From assembly GCA_029224185.1 (NCBI GenBank), contig CM055188.1, positions 13,149,497 to 13,213,496 on the forward strand: DNA of 64,000 bases, given 5' to 3'. The notes under the pieces are model-generated. The model was not told the origin of the DNA. It made no database searches and saw nothing but the letters and a program-made list of their open reading frames with translations. The DNA is from Karalla daura (Eukaryota > Chordata > Actinopteri > Chaetodontiformes > Leiognathidae). Position 1 is the first letter of the stretch. Every line of letters begins with the position of its first letter. Positions 63,508 through 64,000 of this stretch are shown here, piece by piece. The position numbers were made by a program, and so were the translations under genes.

Positions 63508-63642
63508 CACCATAAAGACAGATACCTGTAGGAGATCTTTTTGTCCCTCCATTTCTGTCCCGTCAGAGCATAACGTTTATTCCTCTGCCGTCGCCTGGTG
63601 TGAGGGTGATCTGGGACTCCACAACGTGGTCTCCGCATCCAC
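43201..63642 (-). CDS. mmp24: Matrix metalloproteinase 24 (MT5-MMP), 5' end outside window
   Basis: Minus-strand exons 63526-63642, 58010-58109, 57544-57748, 52270-52431, 50728-50933, 49069-49207, 47247-47513 and 43201-43565 encode the last 519 residues, in consistent phase. In order: cysteine switch PRCGVPD; furin-type activation site RRRQRNKR; catalytic domain from YALTGQKW with structural-site GGDTHFDSDEPW, zinc motif HELGHALGLEH and Met-turn SAIMAPFY; a Pro/Arg-rich hinge; four-bladed hemopexin domain from CDGNFNTV to DWMGC; a stalk; a membrane helix (AVVIPCILSLCILVLVYTIF); and a short cytoplasmic tail ending YPVQEWV, a PDZ ligand. MT5-MMP is a membrane-bound endopeptidase mainly of neurons, acting on cadherins and matrix. 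The hinge LEPTRPLPTLP and the tail separate it from MMP14, 15 and 16. The stalk lacks the RRKERR furin site of mammals. Signal peptide and most of the propeptide lie beyond 64000. Confidence 0.96.
44925..44995 (+). mobile_element. Dispersed fish repeat fragment
   Basis: CATTTACTCAATTTGCCTTC followed by ATCCAAAGCAACTTACATTG resembles the widespread fish block CATTTAGCAGAYGCTTTTAT / CCAAAGCGACTTACA. Only a short piece remains. Confidence 0.45.
46000..46105 (+). mobile_element. Dispersed fish repeat fragment
   Basis: TTTCCCAAGGACACTTCGAC followed by GGGTGGGATCAAACCTCTAAC resembles the fish repeat that reads CTTGCCCAAGGACACTTCGAC and GGGGATCGAACC. It lies 1 kb from the ATCCAAAGC block often found with it, so both may come from one old insertion. 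Confidence 0.45.
46610..46660. repeat. (CA)n microsatellite
   Basis: CA run with interruptions (ATACACACAA, ATGC). Confidence 0.85.
46766..46914. repeat. (CA)n + (TC)n compound microsatellite
   Basis: About 43 CA units pass directly into a 60-base TC-rich tract. Confidence 0.95.
47514..49068 (-). other. mmp24 intron, with (GT)n
   Basis: 1.55-kb intron between hemopexin exons. It carries scattered GT/CA tracts and the array at 48608-48667; no exon seen. Confidence 0.75.
48608..48667. repeat. (GT)n microsatellite
   Basis: About 29 uninterrupted GT units. Confidence 0.95.
49425..49560. repeat. (CA)/(TA)/(TAGA)/(GA) compound repeat
   Basis: CACACA, then TATATG units, then GATA units, then GAGACAGA. 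Confidence 0.9.
49905..50115. repeat. Polypurine tract on plus strand
   Basis: About 200 bases dominated by A and G (GGAGGAAGGAGAAGG-like) with few pyrimidines. Such tracts can form triplex structures. Confidence 0.6.
50934..52269 (-). other. mmp24 intron, no feature
   Basis: 1.3-kb intron between hinge and catalytic exons. Only a short TA/CA repeat (about 51332-51375) stands out. Confidence 0.75.
54495..54545 (+). mobile_element. Retroposon 3' tail fragment
   Basis: AACTTCCCTCAGGGATCAAT followed by AAAGTCTTTATCTGTCTCTG matches the conserved CCTC-GGGATCAATAAAGT end of fish LINE/SINE elements. Confidence 0.5.
56463..56547. repeat. (CA)n microsatellite
   Basis: About 42 CA-type units with ATATAC and ATAC interruptions. 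Confidence 0.95.
60499..60584. repeat. (CA)n microsatellite
   Basis: About 43 uninterrupted CA units; a (GT)n of about 26 bases lies 120 bases upstream (60354-60380). Confidence 0.95.
61020..61175 (-). mobile_element. Dispersed fish repeat fragment
   Basis: Includes GGGCTGTGGGAGGAAATCCA, AGCAAACTCCACATAGAAGC, AATCGAACCAACAACCTTCT and AACCACTGTGCCACCGCAC. It is the best-preserved of the copies here of a repeat abundant in fish. Confidence 0.6.
62716..62770. repeat. (AT)n microsatellite
   Basis: About 27 TA units. Confidence 0.95.
62865..62945 (+). mobile_element. Fish repeat tail fragment
   Basis: TGTAAAGTGCCTTGTGATAA followed by AATGAAATTAAATTTGAAGT resembles the TGTAAAGCGCCTTGAGA ... AAATAAAATTGAATTGAA ending common in fish dispersed repeats. 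Confidence 0.5.
63422..63507. repeat. (GATA)n microsatellite
   Basis: About 21 perfect units, ending 19 bases from the donor side of the mmp24 exon at 63526-63642. Confidence 0.97.
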
Positions 63643-64000
63643 CTGAGCGCAGCAACACAACATTTGAGCATCATCATCTCTGCAAAGACCATGTCACTGG
63701 GTGAAACCAGTCAATGACCAACCAAAGCCCCCATGTGGCAGGTGCATTCACACAGCTGAGGGACAACTGATCCTGAAGCTACTGAAGTTTACAGTTCAAC
63801 ATTTAAACAACATCTAGTAACATTTAAAATGTCCTTTTTCATCTTTTTTCGTTTTGTTAAAGGATTACTGGATCGTGTTGTAGAAGACCCTCGCTCTCCC
63901 ACTGGGTTTGGACCAGCACAGCAGGACACAAGGGTGACACAAGGTGAAAGCCAAAGTAACTTTATTTTACGCCTGTCAAGCACACGCTTCTATCAAACAC
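63643..64000 (-). other. mmp24 intron continuing past the window
   Basis: No further mmp24 exon is visible before the right edge. Confidence 0.7.

Larger units (their letters stand above)
58110..63525 (-). other. mmp24 intron (5.4 kb)
   Basis: Separates the exon with the cysteine switch and furin site from the rest of the catalytic domain. It holds repeats at 60499-60584, 61020-61175, 62716-62770, 62865-62945 and 63422-63507. No exon seen. Confidence 0.75.

Overview
This window is nuclear DNA from a vertebrate, almost certainly a teleost fish. The genes are split by GT-AG introns, there is no bacterial-style operon structure, introns and intergenic DNA are full of (CA)n, (ATAG)n and (AT)n microsatellites, and several dispersed sequences resemble common fish repeat tails. 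Most open frames in the window are chance frames in introns or translations of microsatellites. I joined exons by eye, using splice sites, reading phase and protein families known to me; no alignment was run.

Layout. (1) 1587-9925, minus strand: complete ssuh2, 12 coding exons, 376 residues, with a DnaJ-like cysteine-rich core. (2) 9926-12258: shared upstream region of two divergent genes, with a decayed LINE reverse transcriptase, a six-copy TTAGGG block and a retroposon tail. (3) 12259-15324, plus: dynlrb1 (dynein light chain roadblock-type 1), 4 coding exons, 96 residues. (4) 16713-21354, plus: map1lc3a (LC3A autophagy modifier), 4 coding exons, 121 residues, with a long 3' UTR to about 23.7 kb. 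(5) 24.3-24.75 kb: a possible two-exon reading frame I cannot name. (6) 25142-28529, minus: eif6 (anti-association factor of the 60S ribosomal subunit), 6 coding exons, 253 residues. (7) 33750-34316, plus: a 65-66 residue protein that I identify as the counterpart of mammalian MMP24OS. (8) 34.3-43.2 kb: mostly non-coding, with the likely 3' UTR of mmp24 and some orphan spliced-looking frames. (9) 43201-63642, minus: the last eight coding exons of mmp24 (MT5-MMP), from the cysteine switch to the C-terminal EWV; the signal peptide and most of the propeptide lie beyond the right edge.

DYNLRB1, MAP1LC3A, EIF6, MMP24OS and MMP24 all lie on human 20q11.22, so the window is a compressed version of that neighbourhood with ssuh2 (human 3p25) joined on the left. 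The genes do unrelated housekeeping, autophagy and neuronal jobs. Four of the promoter regions carry a TGACGTCA or TGACGTAA element, which hints at shared CREB/ATF input. The most interesting points are the MMP24OS microprotein, with a conserved C-terminus and myristoylation-type N-terminus and a huge (TATC)n next to its splice donor; the altered tail of eIF6, with Gly in place of regulatory Ser235; the missing furin shedding site in the mmp24 stalk; and the Cys that ends LC3A.
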